From: Acidobacteriaceae bacterium KBS 89
GTDB lineage: Bacteria; Acidobacteriota; Terriglobia; Terriglobales; Acidobacteriaceae
Assembly (NCBI GenBank): GCA_000381605.1
Contig: KB906758.1
Coordinates: forward strand, 1-64,000
Direction of reading: 5' to 3'
DNA: 64,000 bases
The notes under the pieces are model-generated. The model was not told the DNA's origin and did not search any database. It was given only the letters and a program-made list of their open reading frames with translations. The position numbers and the translations under genes were made by a program. The first letter of the stretch is position 1. Every line of letters begins with the position of its first letter. Of this stretch, positions 17,879 through 26,287 are shown piece by piece.

Positions 17879-18475
17879 CGAAAAGGGTTTACGAGAAGAC
17901 CGAAAGCAGAGGAGCCCGCGGCGAACCACGGCAAAAACTACATCACTCCAGGTGGGATCGAACGCCTGAAAGATGAGCGCCATTTTTTGCTCACCAAGGA
18001 TCGCCCTGCCGTGGTGGAGGTGGTGGCGTGGGCTGCGGGTAATGGCGATCGCAGTGAAAACGCCGACTATCAGTACAGCAAGCGGCGACTGCGGCAGATC
18101 GATGGACGGGTTCGCTTCCTGACAAAGCGAATCGAAGCCGCGGAGGTGGTAGATCCGGAAGCTCCGAGAACGGGGCAGCGGGCGACAAGGGCGTTCTTTG
18201 GAGCCACCGTTCGCTATGCGAATGCCGCGGGGGCAGAGCGAGTGGTAAGTATCGTCGGTACAGATGAAGTCAATCTCGACCGCAACCACATCAGTTGGGC
18301 CTCACCCCTGGGGCGCGCGTTAATGAGAGCGGCAGAGGGCGACGAAGTGGTTCTTCATGCGCCGGGCGGCACTGAAACCCTGACGGTGCTGGAAGTGCTG
18401 TACGAGCGCATCTCCGTAGAACCGTTCCACGTACCATCTGGGCCCGAAGTCGCGAAAAAGAGATTGGATCGCTGA
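17876..18475 (+). CDS. greB: Transcription elongation factor GreB
   Basis: 199 residues. The N-terminal coiled coil carries the tip motif GNGDRSENADYQYSKRRLRQ with the two acidic residues D58 and E61 that enter the RNA polymerase secondary channel and promote cleavage of backtracked RNA. The C-terminal FKBP-like domain (about 105-190) contains FGATVRYANAAG and SWASPLGRALMRAAEGDEVV. A linker phrase RIEAAEVVDP marks GreB rather than GreA. The protein is about 40 residues longer than the E. coli form, with an extended basic N-terminus. The start lies on top of the decayed cupin remnant, so the promoter has probably been newly acquired. Confidence 0.92.
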   Translation: MRKGFTRRPKAEEPAANHGKNYITPGGIERLKDERHFLLTKDRPAVVEVVAWAAGNGDRSENADYQYSKRRLRQIDGRVRFLTKRIEAAEVVDPEAPRTGQRATRAFFGATVRYANAAGAERVVSIVGTDEVNLDRNHISWASPLGRALMRAAEGDEVVLHAPGGTETLTVLEVLYERISVEPFHVPSGPEVAKKRLDR

Positions 18476-18942
18476 CACTCAATGAGCGAAATTATCGGCT
18501 CCTGGCGGCCGAAAAGGTGAGTCCTGATAAACGCGCTTCTCGTCGCTTGCTGTCGGATTATCGGCAAACCGCACCCCCTGAGCCACGTCGAAGGGCCGGA
18601 GCGTAGCCCGAAAGCGAAACGACTGATTTATTGCCTTTCGCCTTTGCCGTTAATTTTTTTCGCGTTTTCAGCCCAAAAATCGCATGTCAAGTCCCCAAAC
18701 CACCTAAGCCCCACAAAGCAAAGCGAATAGAGTTGGCAGGTTAGTTCCACTCAATCCGTTACACTTAAAACAGAAGGAAACACAAAGCAAAGCCTCGCCG
18801 GACACACTCCTGTCGGGGCTAACTTGTTTATTTGCCAAAATTTAGCCGTAAGCCCTTTGTTATGACTTATTTGCAGACGTAAACACGCGATAAATCATTG
18901 ATTCTAAGTAATTTATGCCCGGGCAATAGGGGGGGACCCCGG
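18476..18942. other. Intergenic region with dispersed-repeat-like sequence
   Basis: About 465 bases between the convergent greB and ruvA. It contains TTTTTTTCGCG near 18655, ATGTCAAGTCCC at 18684-18695 (the same 12 bases occur at 9083-9094), an imperfect GC hairpin AGCCTCGCCGGA/TGTCGGGGCT near 18793-18821, and the 26-bp repeat at 18910-18935. No gene was recognised. Confidence 0.5.
18910..18940. repeat. Copy 2 of a 26-bp dispersed repeat
   Basis: 24 of 26 bases agree with 12435-12460, including CGGGCAATAGGGGGGG. The G-run is followed by ACCCC, making a short GC hairpin. It begins right behind the ruvA stop codon, as copy 1 does at hpnI. Confidence 0.6.
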
Positions 18943-19542
18943 CTACCGGATGACGAGCATGGCAGCGCGGAAGAGGGTTTCGAAGTCGTGGGCCGCGTCG
19001 GGGTCTTTGGTGATGGCGGTCTCGATTGCTTTTTGCGCGATGGGGCGGGCGTAGCCGAGATTGACGAGGGCGGAGAGCGCGTCGTCACCGGCTGGGCCAT
19101 GGTGCGGGCCTCCGGCAGGAGCCGGAATGGAGACGGCGAGGTCGTCGAGCTTGTCCTTGAGTTCGAGAACGACACGTTCGGCTGTCTTTTTGCCGATGCC
19201 GGGGATGCGGGTGAGCGTGGCGTGGTCACCGGAGCGGATAGCGGTGACGAGTCGGCCGGAGTCGATGCCGCTGAGAACCGTGATGGCCAGCTTGGGCCCG
19301 ATGCCAGAGATGGTGAGGAGTTTTTCGAAGAGACGCTTCTCCTGAGTTTCGGAGAAGCCGAAGAGGGCGATCTGGTCTTCGCGGACGTGGGTGTGGATGT
19401 GAAGCGTAGCTTCAGCGCCTTCGTCGGGAAGAGCGGAGAAGGTGGCGACGCTGATGGTGACGTCGTAGCCTACGCCGGCGCACTCGACGATGGCCTGGTT
19501 CGGGGTTTTGGAGAGAAGACGTCCGCGGAGATGAGCAATCAT
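18943..19542 (-). CDS. ruvA: Holliday junction branch migration protein RuvA
   Basis: 199 residues from the canonical start MIAHLRGRLL; an upstream in-frame start at 19596 would add 18 residues not found in the family. Domain I is the OB fold (1-62), domain II holds two helix-hairpin-helix motifs (LLTISGIGPKLAITVLSGID near 71-90 and LTRIPGIGKKTAERVVLELK near 106-125), and domain III (about 145-199) is the RuvB-contacting helical bundle. RuvA binds the four-way junction and loads the RuvB motor. ruvB and ruvC are not adjacent. Confidence 0.95.
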   Translation of the reverse strand: MIAHLRGRLLSKTPNQAIVECAGVGYDVTISVATFSALPDEGAEATLHIHTHVREDQIALFGFSETQEKRLFEKLLTISGIGPKLAITVLSGIDSGRLVTAIRSGDHATLTRIPGIGKKTAERVVLELKDKLDDLAVSIPAPAGGPHHGPAGDDALSALVNLGYARPIAQKAIETAITKDPDAAHDFETLFRAAMLVIR

Positions 19543-19638
19543 GCCTGGCTGATTGTAGCGTGTGGGGTTCAAGCTGGACAGTGTGGTGATCTGCAACTGG
19601 TTGACCTGTTCGGGACCTGAAACAACCTCGATGGGCCG

Positions 19639-22380
19639 TTACTGCGCGCGGTTGCGTATTTCGCGACGTGTGTAGAGGGCTTGAATGAGAGTGGCAGCGA
19701 GCGCAGTCCAGCCAGTCTGATGCGAAGCGCCCAGGCCGCGACCCGTGTCGCCATCAAAGTACTCGCTGAAGAGGATCAGGTCTTTCCAGTAGGGATCGGT
19801 AGCGTAACGTTCCTCTTTGCCGTGGCTCGGCCTGCGACCATCCTTGTCCGGGAGGAAGAGATTCACCAGCCTTCGCGCAATGTCCTCGGCAATTTCGACA
19901 AGTGTGTGCTGCTGGCCGCTGCCGGCGGGGTATTCCAGCTTGAAGTCGTCCCCGTAGACGAGTGAGTAGCGCTCCAGGGCATTGAGCAAAAGCATATTCA
20001 TTGGAAACCAGACGGGGCCACGCCAGTTGCTGTTGCCGCCGAACATGCCGCTATCTCCTTCTGCCGGCGTATAACGAACGGCAAGGCGCTGTCCGTGAAG
20101 CTCTGCTTCGAAGGGATTCTCACGATGATGCCGGGACAGTGCCCGTATTCCGAACGGAGAAAGAAACTCCGACTCATCGAGAACTCTCTGAAGAATGCGT
20201 TGAAATCGATCGCGCGGCGCAATAGCAATCCATTGCGAGCCATTGATTTCAGGGTTGGAAGATTTAGCCGTACTGACGTACTCCGAGAGTTCTTCCTTGT
20301 ACCGCAAGAACCAATTCGTGCGCTTCTCGAAATCCTTCAGGCCCTCGACAGTGCCGCGTTTCATAATGCACACAGCAAAGAGCGGTGCTATACCAACCAT
20401 AGAACGCACCTTCAGCGAGATGCTGCGCCCATCGTCATGCTCCAGCTGATCGAAATAAAATCCCTCTCCTTCGTCCCAAAGTCCGGTTCCTCCAACAGAG
20501 TTGATGGCGTCGATGACAGCGATGTAATGCTCGAAAAACTTACTTGCGATGTCCTCGTAAGCCTTTGAGCGCCGATGTGCAAGTTCGAGTGCGATCTGCA
20601 ACATGACGGAGCAGTACAGTCCCATCCAGGCTGTGCCGTCGGCCTGATGCAGGTGCAGCCCGTCTGGCAGTGTCACAGAACGATCGAATACCCCGATGTT
20701 GTCGAGGCCCAGGAAACCTCCGCCAAAGAGGTTTCGTCCCTTCTCATCGTTGCGGTTCACCCACCAGGTGAAGTTCAGCATGAGCTTCTGGAACGCACGC
20801 TCCAGGAAGTCGAGGTCGCCGACGCCGTTCTCATCCACACCCAGGCGGTAGACATGCCACACCGCCCATCCGTGCACGGGCGGATTGACGTCGCCGAAGG
20901 AAAATTCATACGCGGGCATCTGCCCGTTCGGGTGCATGTACCACTCGCGCAGCAGGAGAAGAAGCTGGTTCTTCGCAAACTCCGGATCGATCCTTGCCAA
21001 GGGAATCATGTGGAACGCCGTGTCCCAGGCAGCAAACCAGGGATATTCCCATTTATCAGGCATGGAAAGGACATCACGGCAGAAGAGGTGCCTCCAGTCT
21101 TCCGATTTTTCCATCCGTTCGGCCGGGGGAGCGATCTGCGTGGGGTCACCCGTCATCCATTGTTCTGCAATGAAGTAGTAAAACTGCTTACACCACAGCA
21201 GTCCGGCAAAGGCTTGACGCGAGACGTTGCACTCCTCCGCCGTAGCCTCCTGAGGAATGTGCTTTGCGTAGAAGTCGTCTGCCTCCGACTTGCGGGTAGC
21301 GAATATCTGTTCCGCATGAGCGACGTCGATCACCGCTGGTTCGATGTCCGATGAGTCCTCGGTTTTTTTGCCAGTCTCGTTGTCGACGCCTACAAGACGC
21401 AGGTAAAGTGTCTGGCTGGCCCCAGGCTGCAGCATGAAGCGATATAGGAGTGCGCACTTTGTGCCGCTGCCTTCCTTCACGGCGCTCTGGTCATCATGGA
21501 CGAGATAACGGTCGAAAGCGTCTTTGCTGTAGTGGTCCGGTCCGTTGTAGTTTGGATCCAGGCGGTGCATGTTGCTGTCGTTTTCGGTAAAGAGAACACG
21601 CTCAGGCTGTAGCGCGTTTCCATCGAGCGGTTCGAAACGATAAACTCCCAGAATCTTATGTTCCGCTCGTACACGGAATGGGCCGCTCTGCGATATGAGA
21701 GGCCTTGTCTTTCCCGTCGCCTCTAAATTCTTCCACGACCAGTTGTTGCGTAGCGTAAGCTGCGGCAATATTGTGAGCGGAGCGGCATCTGGACCGCGAT
21801 TATGCGCAGTGATGCGGATCAGAGTATCTTCCGTGTCGACTTTCGCGTACTCAATGAAGACGTCGAAGTAGCGATTGTCGTCGAAGATGCCGGTATCCAG
21901 CAGTTCATACTCCGGCTGGTCATAGCCGCGACGCTTGTTCTCCTGGCGAAGCTGATCATAAGGAAAAGCGCTTTGCGGGTACTTGTACAGAGCCTTGCAA
22001 TAACTATGCGTTGGCAGAGCGTCCAAATAGTAGAACTGCTCTTTGACGTCTTCGCCGTGATTGCCTTCGGGGTTGCCGAGACCAAAGAGCCGTTCCTTCA
22101 ATGTGCGGTCTTGCCCATTCCAAAGCACCGTGCTGAAGCATAGACGGCACTGGCGGTCGGTCCATCCGAGCAGGCCGTCTTCTCCCCAACGGTAGGCGCG
22201 GTACTGCCCCATCTCGTAGGGGAACGAATTCCACACGTCACCGTTGTACGAATAATCCTCTCGAACGGTGCCCCATTGGCGCTCTGGAAGATATGTGCCC
22301 CATCGCTGCCAGTTTTTGGTTCGAGCCTTGTTTTCGATAAGGCGCTGGCCCTCTACGGTCGTCGGGACTATGTCGCGCAT
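19639..22380 (-). CDS. GH63/MGH1-like glucosidase
   Basis: 913 residues. It begins TVEGQRLIENKARTKNWQRW and WGTYLPERQWGTVREDYSYN, the entry signature of bacterial GH63-like enzymes. A beta-sandwich N-terminal part (about 1-370) is followed by an (alpha/alpha)6 barrel containing EYPWFAAWDTAFHMIPLARI, FGGGFLGLDNIGVFDRS and SNWRGPVWFPMNMLLLNALE, where the acidic residues supply catalysis in this clan. No signal peptide is visible, so it is probably cytoplasmic and acts on alpha-glucosides or trehalose-like sugars. GAGGTA precedes the ATG. Transcription is divergent from coaBC. Confidence 0.88.
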   Translation of the reverse strand: MRDIVPTTVEGQRLIENKARTKNWQRWGTYLPERQWGTVREDYSYNGDVWNSFPYEMGQYRAYRWGEDGLLGWTDRQCRLCFSTVLWNGQDRTLKERLFGLGNPEGNHGEDVKEQFYYLDALPTHSYCKALYKYPQSAFPYDQLRQENKRRGYDQPEYELLDTGIFDDNRYFDVFIEYAKVDTEDTLIRITAHNRGPDAAPLTILPQLTLRNNWSWKNLEATGKTRPLISQSGPFRVRAEHKILGVYRFEPLDGNALQPERVLFTENDSNMHRLDPNYNGPDHYSKDAFDRYLVHDDQSAVKEGSGTKCALLYRFMLQPGASQTLYLRLVGVDNETGKKTEDSSDIEPAVIDVAHAEQIFATRKSEADDFYAKHIPQEATAEECNVSRQAFAGLLWCKQFYYFIAEQWMTGDPTQIAPPAERMEKSEDWRHLFCRDVLSMPDKWEYPWFAAWDTAFHMIPLARIDPEFAKNQLLLLLREWYMHPNGQMPAYEFSFGDVNPPVHGWAVWHVYRLGVDENGVGDLDFLERAFQKLMLNFTWWVNRNDEKGRNLFGGGFLGLDNIGVFDRSVTLPDGLHLHQADGTAWMGLYCSVMLQIALELAHRRSKAYEDIASKFFEHYIAVIDAINSVGGTGLWDEGEGFYFDQLEHDDGRSISLKVRSMVGIAPLFAVCIMKRGTVEGLKDFEKRTNWFLRYKEELSEYVSTAKSSNPEINGSQWIAIAPRDRFQRILQRVLDESEFLSPFGIRALSRHHRENPFEAELHGQRLAVRYTPAEGDSGMFGGNSNWRGPVWFPMNMLLLNALERYSLVYGDDFKLEYPAGSGQQHTLVEIAEDIARRLVNLFLPDKDGRRPSHGKEERYATDPYWKDLILFSEYFDGDTGRGLGASHQTGWTALAATLIQALYTRREIRNRAQ

Positions 22381-22571
22381 AATCTACCTCAGCTTATCGA
22401 AGCGTTGATGATAGGATGCACGACCCACGCTGGAGTCTTGCGCGGAGGAGTTCGTGCTACTACAACGATGTGTTGTCTGGACGTTGAGCAGACTCGGCTA
22501 TCAGCTAGAAACTCTGTCACTATACCGTACTTGGGGTGCATATGAGACCATTTCATGTAGCAGGGATCGAT

Positions 22572-23858
22572 ATGAGTGCAGAGCGCACCAAGGTTACGGT
22601 TGGGGTTTGCGGTGGGATTGCGGCGTATAAGTCGGTTGAGTTGGTGCGCCTGCTGCAGGACACCGGGTACGATCCGCATGTCGTGATGACGAAGGCGGCG
22701 GAGGAGTTTGTTCGGCCGCTGACTTTTGCGGCAATCTCCGGGCACAAGGTGATTACTACGCTGTGGGGTGAGGACGCCGGAAGTGATTCGGAGGAAGAGG
22801 CGTCGTCGATTGAACATATTAATGAGGCGCAGACGACGAAGCTGTTGATTGTGGCGCCGGCGACTGCGGATATTCTCGCGAAGTTTGCGCATGGGCTTGC
22901 GGATGATTTTCTGTCGACGATGTATCTGGCGACTACTGCTCCGGTGATCGTGGCGCCGGCGATGAATGTGGTTATGTGGGAGCACCCGGCGACTCGGGCA
23001 AATGTGGAGACGCTGCGGGCGCGTGGGGTGAAGGTGATTGAGCCTGGGAGCGGCTACCTGGCGTGCGGGATGGTCGGAGGCGGGCGATTGGCTGAGCCGG
23101 CGACGATTGTGATGGCGGTGGTTGAGACGCTTAGTAAAGGTTCCGTCGGGTTGCGTGCGGACGAAGCGGCTTATGGCTCACCGGGTCTCGAAGCGGCTGA
23201 GCAGGAACTTGATTTTGCCGGGGAGACGGTGCTGGTGACGGCCGGGGGAACACGAGAGGCGATCGATCCGGTACGGTTTATCGGGAACCGGTCGAGCGGG
23301 CGAATGGGCTATGCCGTGGCGGCGGCGGCGCGACGGCGGGGGGCACGGGTGATCCTGATTACTGCGCCTACCGATTTGGCTTGCCCTGCAGGAGTTGAGG
23401 TGGTCCAGGTCGTCAGCGCAGGGGAGATGCGGGATTCAGTAATGCAACGCCTGCGAGAGGCCACGATTGTGGTGATGGCGGCCGCGGTGAGTGACTACCG
23501 GGTGCGGAGTGTTGCGGCGCAGAAGATCAAGCGCGAGTCGGCACGGGCGGTGCTGCTGGAGCTCGAGGCCACGGAAGATATTCTGCGTGAGGTGGTGGCG
23601 CAGCGGGTTGTGGGGACGATCGTGGTTGGATTTGCGGCGGAGACCCAGGACGCGTTGGCGAACGGACGTGCCAAGCTCGCAGGCAAAGGCGTCGACGCAG
23701 TTGTGGTGAACGATGTTTCGGTAGAGGGGATTGGGTTCGATTCGGAAAAGAACGCAGGTAGTTTTTTGACGAGAGACGGCGCGGTGGAGCTGCCGGTGAT
23801 GAGCAAAGCGACGATGGCGGAACGGATTCTGGATGAGGTTGCGAAGCTGCGAGGGTAG
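22572..23858 (+). CDS. coaBC: Bifunctional phosphopantothenoylcysteine decarboxylase/ligase
   Basis: 428 residues from the ATG at 22572 (CAGGG upstream); in-frame GTG 22536 and ATG 22542 would add 10-12 residues. The CoaC flavoprotein half has VGVCGGIAAYKSVELVRLLQ, the catalytic histidine in IEHINEAQ, APATADILAKFA, PAMN and the substrate clamp SGYLACGMVGGGR. The CoaB half (from about 215) has VTAGGTREAIDPVRFIGNRS and SGRMGYAVA for CTP binding, and AAVSDYRV. Together they make 4'-phosphopantetheine from phosphopantothenate and cysteine in coenzyme A synthesis. A Glu/Ser-rich insert (SDSEEEASS) lies in the CoaC part. Confidence 0.95.
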   Translation: MSAERTKVTVGVCGGIAAYKSVELVRLLQDTGYDPHVVMTKAAEEFVRPLTFAAISGHKVITTLWGEDAGSDSEEEASSIEHINEAQTTKLLIVAPATADILAKFAHGLADDFLSTMYLATTAPVIVAPAMNVVMWEHPATRANVETLRARGVKVIEPGSGYLACGMVGGGRLAEPATIVMAVVETLSKGSVGLRADEAAYGSPGLEAAEQELDFAGETVLVTAGGTREAIDPVRFIGNRSSGRMGYAVAAAARRRGARVILITAPTDLACPAGVEVVQVVSAGEMRDSVMQRLREATIVVMAAAVSDYRVRSVAAQKIKRESARAVLLELEATEDILREVVAQRVVGTIVVGFAAETQDALANGRAKLAGKGVDAVVVNDVSVEGIGFDSEKNAGSFLTRDGAVELPVMSKATMAERILDEVAKLRG

Positions 23859-23865
23859 CTCGCGG

Positions 23866-24909
23866 TTACGGTTTCGCCTCAATCTTTCGTTCAGCGTCGT
23901 ACTGTTTGCGTTGTTCGTCCTGCGCAGCCTGAGATGGAACGCCCAGCTTTTTACGTATCGCATCTGAGATCAACGTTCGGTCGTAAGGTTCCTGCGTTGT
24001 TGGCTGGCTGGGCGCGGTGTGATATTGAGTGCCGTAGATCTGCGGTTGATGAATTGATTGCAGGTATCGGTCGAGAGTCGCCGTTGCGATCCACACAGCG
24101 CTGGTCCGTCCCTTTTTTATCGCGATCATAGCGAGGGTATGGGCCAGAAGATAGTCATCGGGCGTGGAGCCATGCTGAAAGAGAAACGCTGCACGCTCGA
24201 AGTCTTCGCCGGTGTGCAACTTGCCGTCGCTGAGCAACTTCTGTGTTACTTCCCGGCGCTCTGCATCGGATTTTGTGACGGCCGACCAGTCGATTTTGAC
24301 ACCCGACAGCCGGACTTTCTGGTCCCCCTCGTAGATGCGCTTCATTTCAGGGTTCGAGAGGAACGAATCCTCATCGGAGTACGTCTTTTCCAGCTCCCAA
24401 TCGTTGGCTGGAGTTGAGGGCTCCTGTGTCCTGGTGAGGATCAACGGATCAAGAGGAACTCCAACCATTTTCAACTTCAGATGAGTACGGTCTGTCAGAG
24501 ACGGCTGGTAATAGTCTTCATCGAATGGGTTCTTCGGATTCTGGACAATGATGGTGAGCTGGCCATCCCTTATCTCCGAACGGGTGATGAGCTCTTGAAT
24601 CGTTTCCTTGCTGATCTGCGTGAACGAGTGCCCGTCGCTGGTCCCAAAGTTACGTGGTCGAACTATGAATCTAGCGATGGGCTGCCCTTCTTTCTGAGGA
24701 GAGATCGTGAGCACAAGGAAGGTCCTCTGGCCCAATTTCATGACCCATTGGCCCATAAGCTCGTTAACTGTCTGAGGAGCGGCTCCCTTGGCGAATGCGA
24801 ACAGAAGTATGGGCAAAATCCAGCGTCTGGAGATCAAGGGGGCGATCATTCGCAGATTGTATGTCATTGGTTCTGGCGGCTTCTGCCCTTCACAATTCCG
24901 GTCTGCCAC
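23866..24909 (-). CDS. Exported protein with DUF6624-like C-terminal domain
   Basis: 347 residues as the longest frame. The start is uncertain: GTG 24909, ATG 24867 and ATG 24849 are in frame, and none has a good ribosome site. The segment RWILPILLFAFAKGAAPQ is a signal peptide, which favours one of the later starts. Residues about 45-130 form a beta-rich domain. The C-terminal region (DFERAAFLFQHGSTPDDYLL, AVWIATATLDRYLQ, IYGTQYH) resembles the DUF6624 domain. Function is unknown. It ends only 8 bases from coaBC, convergently. Confidence 0.7.
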   Translation of the reverse strand: MADRNCEGQKPPEPMTYNLRMIAPLISRRWILPILLFAFAKGAAPQTVNELMGQWVMKLGQRTFLVLTISPQKEGQPIARFIVRPRNFGTSDGHSFTQISKETIQELITRSEIRDGQLTIIVQNPKNPFDEDYYQPSLTDRTHLKLKMVGVPLDPLILTRTQEPSTPANDWELEKTYSDEDSFLSNPEMKRIYEGDQKVRLSGVKIDWSAVTKSDAERREVTQKLLSDGKLHTGEDFERAAFLFQHGSTPDDYLLAHTLAMIAIKKGRTSAVWIATATLDRYLQSIHQPQIYGTQYHTAPSQPTTQEPYDRTLISDAIRKKLGVPSQAAQDEQRKQYDAERKIEAKP

Positions 24910-24946
24910 TGCACTCGGGCGGTCGGAGCTAGTAAACTAAACCCAC

Positions 24947-25576
24947 ATGATTCTCCGCAAAGCAGTTCTCATCCTTGCCGCAGTTGCCGTTGTCAGTACC
25001 GCCTCCGCTCACGCACAATTCGGCGTTTATGGCATGTTCACCGTAGATAGTCTCAGCAATATTGCCTCGTCACCGCAGCCGACGACACCGACGGATCTGG
25101 CGAATACCCGCTCCAACTCGGTCAATCCATTGGGCGGTACCGGGGGCGTGTACTACGACTTTATGAAGCTTGGACCGATGCGGCTTGGAGCGGATGTGCG
25201 CGGTAGCATCCTGACGACCAAGCGTGGGGCCTACGTCAACTTCAACGGCGGGGGGGCCAGAATCTACTCGGTTCTCGGCGGTGTTCGGGGTAGCTTTCGC
25301 ACGAAGTATGCGCCGGTGAAGCCTTATCTTCAGCTGTCGGCTGGCCTGGGTCGGAGCGATTACGGCCTGTTTACGCAGGGTTCGACCAACGGCCAGGTGG
25401 TGATTCACAGCAACTTCCAGTACGAGGGGCTTGCGGGGCTCGATCTGAAGCTGCTTCCCATCATGGATTGGCGGGTGATCGAGCTGGGGTATGGTGGTCT
25501 GGATCCGTTTGGCACTTACAGCCACAACTACCCTATTAAACAGATCGGCATGGGCTTCGTCTTCCACCTTCCGTAG
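24947..25576 (+). CDS. Outer-membrane beta-barrel protein (OmpA/OmpX-like)
   Basis: 209 residues. The signal peptide is residues 1-23 (ending STASAHA). The mature part shows alternating hydrophobic and polar strands: FGVYGMFTVDSL, GGVYYDFMKLGPMRLGADVR, ARIYSVLGGVRGSF, VKPYLQLSAGLGRSDYGLF, GLAGLDLKLLPIMDWRVIEL. It ends with the strand GMGFVFHLP, fitting an 8-stranded barrel closing at an aromatic-rich C-terminus. Probably a small outer-membrane protein of unknown ligand. nadD begins 24 bases downstream and may be co-transcribed. Confidence 0.8.
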   Translation: MILRKAVLILAAVAVVSTASAHAQFGVYGMFTVDSLSNIASSPQPTTPTDLANTRSNSVNPLGGTGGVYYDFMKLGPMRLGADVRGSILTTKRGAYVNFNGGGARIYSVLGGVRGSFRTKYAPVKPYLQLSAGLGRSDYGLFTQGSTNGQVVIHSNFQYEGLAGLDLKLLPIMDWRVIELGYGGLDPFGTYSHNYPIKQIGMGFVFHLP

Positions 25577-25600
25577 AGATGCGGTGTGGTTCTCGAGAGA

Positions 25601-26206
25601 ATGCGAATGCGAGTAGCTCTCTTCGGCGGCAGCTTCGATCCACCGCACCACGGGCATATCGCCATCGCCACGGCTGCCGCAGATGTGTTCGATCTGGAAC
25701 GCGTCCTGTTTGCGCCGGTGGGTCGCCAGCCCCTGAAGGCTGGTGGCGTTCCGACTGCGTTCGCCGACCGGCTTGCGATGGTGGAGCTTGCTTGTATGCC
25801 GGACCGGCGCTTTGTCGTCTCGGACCTGGATTCGCCGCGCCCGGATGGAATGCCGAACTACACCGTCGAGACGTTTGCTTCGCTGCACGAGGCGCTGCCG
25901 AATGATCGGATCTTCAACCTGGTGGGGGCGGACAGCTTTCTCGACCTTCCGCGCTGGCACGAACCGCAACGGCTGCTAGAACTTGCAGAGTGGATTGTGG
26001 TTAGCAGGCCGGGCTTTCCGCTGGCCGACCTCTCACCGCTGGGATTGACGCCCTATCAGCGGGGACGGGTTCATCTGCTGCAGACCGTGCATGAAGACGT
26101 GGCGGCGACCAATCTGCGGGAGCGTCTTGAGGCGGGCGATCCGTGTTCTGATGTGCTGTCTCCGGGGGTCTCCGCCTACATTGAGAGCCACCACCTGTAT
26201 CGCTAG
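25601..26206 (+). CDS. nadD: Nicotinate-nucleotide adenylyltransferase
   Basis: About 201 residues; possible starts are GTG 25586, ATG 25601 and ATG 25607, all just before MRVALFGGSF. The nucleotidyltransferase motif is GGSFDPPHHGH (HxGH). The substrate loop contains ADSFLDLPRWHEPQRLLELA, and the second ATP motif is ATNLRERL in place of the common ISSTxIR. It ends SAYIESHHLYR as in NadD. It joins ATP and nicotinate mononucleotide in NAD synthesis. In many bacteria nadD is followed by rsfS and rlmH; here both follow within 7 kb but are separated by other genes. Confidence 0.93.
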   Translation: MRMRVALFGGSFDPPHHGHIAIATAAADVFDLERVLFAPVGRQPLKAGGVPTAFADRLAMVELACMPDRRFVVSDLDSPRPDGMPNYTVETFASLHEALPNDRIFNLVGADSFLDLPRWHEPQRLLELAEWIVVSRPGFPLADLSPLGLTPYQRGRVHLLQTVHEDVAATNLRERLEAGDPCSDVLSPGVSAYIESHHLYR

Positions 26207-26256
26207 ACAGTTCAGGCAAAAAACTGCTCCAACATTGGAAATCTCCCCATTTTTTT

Positions 26257-26281
26257 GAAACTTTTGGGGCCGCGAGATGTC
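26257..26281 (+). promoter_or_regulatory. Possible ECF-sigma-type promoter
   Basis: GAAACTTTT at 26257-26265 and GTCTCT from 26279 have the 17-base spacing (AAAC to GTC) seen in many extracytoplasmic-function sigma promoters. Transcription would start near 26288, at or after the GTG start of the following gene, which would favour the later ATG at 26375 or a leaderless message. Based on pattern only. Confidence 0.35.
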
Positions 26282-26287
26282 TCTTAA

